DNA of 6,019 nucleotides, from positions 1-6,019 of the forward strand of contig PFIF01000123.1 in NCBI GenBank assembly GCA_002782605.1, read 5' to 3'. Position numbers and translations under genes: made by a program. Positions 4,800 to 6,019 of this stretch are shown here, one piece after another. This DNA comes from Deltaproteobacteria bacterium CG_4_8_14_3_um_filter_43_13 (GTDB taxonomy: Bacteria; Desulfobacterota; UBA8473). A model generated the notes under the pieces. That model did no database searches and was not told the origin of the DNA. It worked only from the letters and a program-made list of their open reading frames with translations. Within the stretch, counting starts at the first letter, position 1. The number at the start of each line of letters is the position of its first letter.

Positions 4800-5537
4800 T
4801 TAAATTGAAAAAATTGAAAAAATTTCTTTTTGAAATGCTTCTGCTTTTTTGGCAGGATTTTTATCTTGCAAGATAGGACGGCCTACTACAACATAATCGG
4901 CACCATTTTTAAATGCTGTCTTCACATCTACTGTTCTTTTCTGATCATCTTTATTCTCAACTGGACGAATGCCGGGGGTTACTATTAAAAAATTATCACC
5001 TAAATCACTTCTTAACTGAGAAGATTCTAACCCGGATGAAATAACTCCATCACAACCTAATTGTAAAGCACGTTTGGCCCTGGAAAGGACTAATTCTTCA
5101 ACATCACACTTAAATCCCAAGTCATCCAGATCTTTTTTATCAAGACTTGTTAATACTGTTACTGCCAATATTTTGAGGCCATTTTTATTTTCAACCGCTG
5201 CCTGTAAAATTGCATCGTTCCCATGCACGCTGGCGAACTGCGCGTCTCTATGTTTAAGCTGAGCCACAGCAGATTTAACCGTTTGAGGAACATCAAAAAA
5301 TTTTAAATCAACAAAAACTTTCTTTTCACGAGTACGCAGCCATTCAAGAAGCTCAAAATATCTGCCAGACATAAATAATTGGAGACCAAGTTTATAAAAA
5401 TTGACTGTTGAACCAAGATCAGAGACCATCTCTTTCGCTTTTTCTACGCTTTCTACATCTAACGCGAGGATAAGTCTTTCTTGGGTTGGTATGGCTTTTT
5501 TATTAGACATCGGCGGACTACTTTCTTTTTTATCCAT
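4800..5537 (-). CDS. pyrF: Orotidine-5'-phosphate decarboxylase PyrF
   Basis: TIM-barrel enzyme catalysing the last step of UMP synthesis, decarboxylation of OMP. The 245 residues are a normal size. Key parts: RLILALDV (21-28), YKLGLQLF (48-55, Lys49), VFVDLKFFDVPQTV (74-87) with the catalytic Asp77-x-Lys79-x-x-Asp82, VTVLTSL (126-132), VTPGIRP (186-192), DQKRTVD (198-204) and GADYVVVGRPI (212-222, phosphate site). The first 18 or so residues are a polar extension; a start at Met10 (5510) would still give a complete enzyme. Neither start has a clear Shine-Dalgarno sequence. The gene is strikingly A+T-rich beside the thi genes, which suggests a different origin or history. It lies alone, convergent with thiM, with no other pyr gene nearby. 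Confidence 0.94.
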   Translation of the reverse strand: MDKKESSPPMSNKKAIPTQERLILALDVESVEKAKEMVSDLGSTVNFYKLGLQLFMSGRYFELLEWLRTREKKVFVDLKFFDVPQTVKSAVAQLKHRDAQFASVHGNDAILQAAVENKNGLKILAVTVLTSLDKKDLDDLGFKCDVEELVLSRAKRALQLGCDGVISSGLESSQLRSDLGDNFLIVTPGIRPVENKDDQKRTVDVKTAFKNGADYVVVGRPILQDKNPAKKAEAFQKEIFSIFSI

Positions 5538-5562
5538 AATGTTAAGATAATTAAAAAGATAA

Positions 5563-5577
5563 TGGATACTTTATCCA
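5563..5577 (-). repeat. Small hairpin in the pyrF leader
   Basis: TGGATA (5563-5568) and TATCCA (5572-5577) form a 6-bp stem with a 3-nt loop. On the minus strand it is followed by TTATCTTTTTAATT, somewhat terminator-like, before the pyrF start. An attenuation role is possible but the stem is weak. Confidence 0.3.
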
Positions 5578-5591
5578 CCAAATATGTGTTG

Positions 5592-5600
5592 ATTATAGCA
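5592..5600 (-). promoter_or_regulatory. Extended -10 promoter element for pyrF
   Basis: Read on the minus strand the sequence is TGCTATAAT: a perfect TATAAT (5592-5597) preceded by the TGn extension (5598-5600). No good -35 is present 17 bp upstream, only A+T-rich DNA, which extended -10 promoters tolerate. Transcription would start near 5585, about 48 nt before the pyrF start. Confidence 0.55.
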
Positions 5601-5686
5601 TATTCGGCTTTTATTAAATAATTATTTTGGGGATTCTATTGTCGCCTTTTTGCCTATTTTGATAAGACATTGCTTTCGACAAGGAA

Positions 5687-5715
5687 AGTATAGTAGGTCT
5701 GTTTTTGCTTGTCAA
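5687..5715 (-). promoter_or_regulatory. Consensus-like sigma70 promoter directed at pyrF
   Basis: On the minus strand, TTGACA (5710-5715) is separated by exactly 17 bp from TATACT (5687-5692). Transcription would begin near 5680 and run leftwards into pyrF with a leader of about 140 nt that contains the second promoter element and the small hairpin. Confidence 0.6.
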
Positions 5716-5725
5716 GGGATATTAC

Positions 5726-5746
5726 GCATCGAAAATGCATCGAAAA
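5726..5746. repeat. GCATCGAAAA tandem pair
   Basis: GCATCGAAAA occurs at 5726-5735 and again at 5737-5746, separated by one T. It lies just upstream of the minus-strand TTGACA, so it could be a regulator site or a chance or slippage repeat. Confidence 0.4.
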
Positions 5747-5805
5747 ACATGGGCTGGCGATGTGGTTGGAGAAAGGGAGACAGATCAGCAAATAGAAGCA
5801 CATAG

Positions 5806-5890
5806 GGGTCAGGTCCTGATAAGCAAGTTTTTGGCAGCAAAAGTGATTTTCCATGACCTGTGCATGACCTGCGACCCCAAGACCTGACCC
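5806..5890. repeat. REP-like segment bounded by 10-bp inverted repeats
   Basis: GGGTCAGGTC (5807-5816) is the exact reverse complement of GACCTGACCC (5881-5890). The ends resemble the GGGGTCAGGTC motif found dispersed near RAYT/Y1 transposase genes. Within and just after it, CATGACCTG occurs at 5852-5860 and 5863-5871, with CATGACCCTG at 5890-5899. No transposase is present, so it would be non-autonomous or debris. Confidence 0.45.
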
Positions 5891-5901
5891 ATGACCCTGT
5901 G

Positions 5902-5949
5902 ATGACTGAAGACGAATTTAAGAAGCTGATTGAAAAATAGGCTGCTGTA
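5902..5949 (+). pseudogene. Copy B of the ligA 3' end
   Basis: ATG at 5902 to TAG at 5938-5940 encodes MTEDEFKKLIEK, the last 12 residues of LigA, against MTEGEFKKLIEK at 1558-1596. Similarity continues 9 bases past the stop, then ends. Unlike copy A it is preceded not by more ligA but by the REP-like segment. It is too short to be a gene; it marks a duplicated or recombined ligA end. Confidence 0.7.
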
Positions 5950-6019
5950 ATTATGTCTTGTGGAAAATCTCTTTTTGTGCTTGCTATAGGTAATAAGAAA
6001 ATCATGTCTAGTCGGTTCA

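Larger units (their letters stand above)
5538..6019. other. Non-coding region upstream of pyrF to the window end
   Basis: No gene is supported here. The stretch contains the pyrF promoters and leader, a REP-like inverted-repeat segment and a ligA end. Frames at 5654-5854, 5705-5887 and 5712-6005 cross these elements and resemble no protein I recognise. The final 70 bases (after 5950) are A+T-rich with no clear feature. Confidence 0.5.

Noticed and set aside
5852..5899. CRISPR-like short repeats (CATGACCTG)
   Set aside because: Three imperfect 9-10 bp units with irregular spacing; no spacer-repeat architecture and no cas genes.
5712..6005. Minus-strand open frame of 97 codons over the REP-like segment
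   Set aside because: It is the reverse of the inverted repeats, the ligA end and the promoter region; no protein similarity.

Overview
The window looks like accessory DNA from a bacterial chromosome. It carries a run of type II toxin-antitoxin (TA) remnants on the left, a compact thiamine block in the middle and a solitary pyrimidine gene on the right, joined by stretches full of gene fragments and short inverted repeats. Gene style (strong GGAGG-type ribosome binding sites, PF09720-type antitoxin, YgiT-type zinc-finger antitoxin, REP/RAYT-like debris) resembles environmental Gram-negative lineages such as Desulfobacterota, Nitrospirota or Brocadiales-type Planctomycetota. The sequence alone does not settle the taxon.

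Left region (1-1245). An intact antitoxin/ParE-RelE toxin pair (82-318, 306-599) is followed by two further antitoxin genes, a YgiT-type zinc-finger protein (708-977) and a small acidic protein (1045-1245). In front of each of these two, in another frame, lies only the C-terminal tail of a toxin-like protein, and each tail ends in an ATGA overlap with its antitoxin start (708-711 and 1045-1048). The simplest reading is three TA modules in tandem, two of which lost most of the toxin gene while keeping the antitoxin.

Debris region (1246-1835). It holds a perfect 8-bp stem-loop, the last 46 codons of an NAD-dependent DNA ligase gene (BRCT domain of LigA), a probable C-terminal scrap of a REP-associated transposase, and a short tandem repeat next to a REP-like motif.

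Thiamine block (1836-4498, + strand). thiE and thiL overlap by 8 bp; thiM follows after a 175-bp gap that can fold into a nested hairpin. ThiM phosphorylates salvaged hydroxyethylthiazole, ThiE couples thiazole phosphate to the pyrimidine pyrophosphate, and ThiL converts thiamine phosphate to thiamine diphosphate. The pyrimidine branch (thiC, thiD) is absent here, and I see no TPP riboswitch before thiE or thiM.

Right region (4499-6019). pyrF (4800-5537) lies on the minus strand, convergent with thiM. It is much more A+T-rich than the thi genes and has no clear Shine-Dalgarno sequence. A consensus-quality sigma70 promoter (5687-5715) and an extended -10 element (5592-5600) point towards it. 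Beyond it is a REP-like inverted-repeat segment and a second, shorter copy of the ligA 3' end (5902-5949). The two ligA ends therefore bracket about 4.3 kb carrying the thi genes and pyrF. I did not find a convincing new multi-gene system; the most interesting signals are the two toxin tails, the duplicated ligA end and the structured thiM leader.
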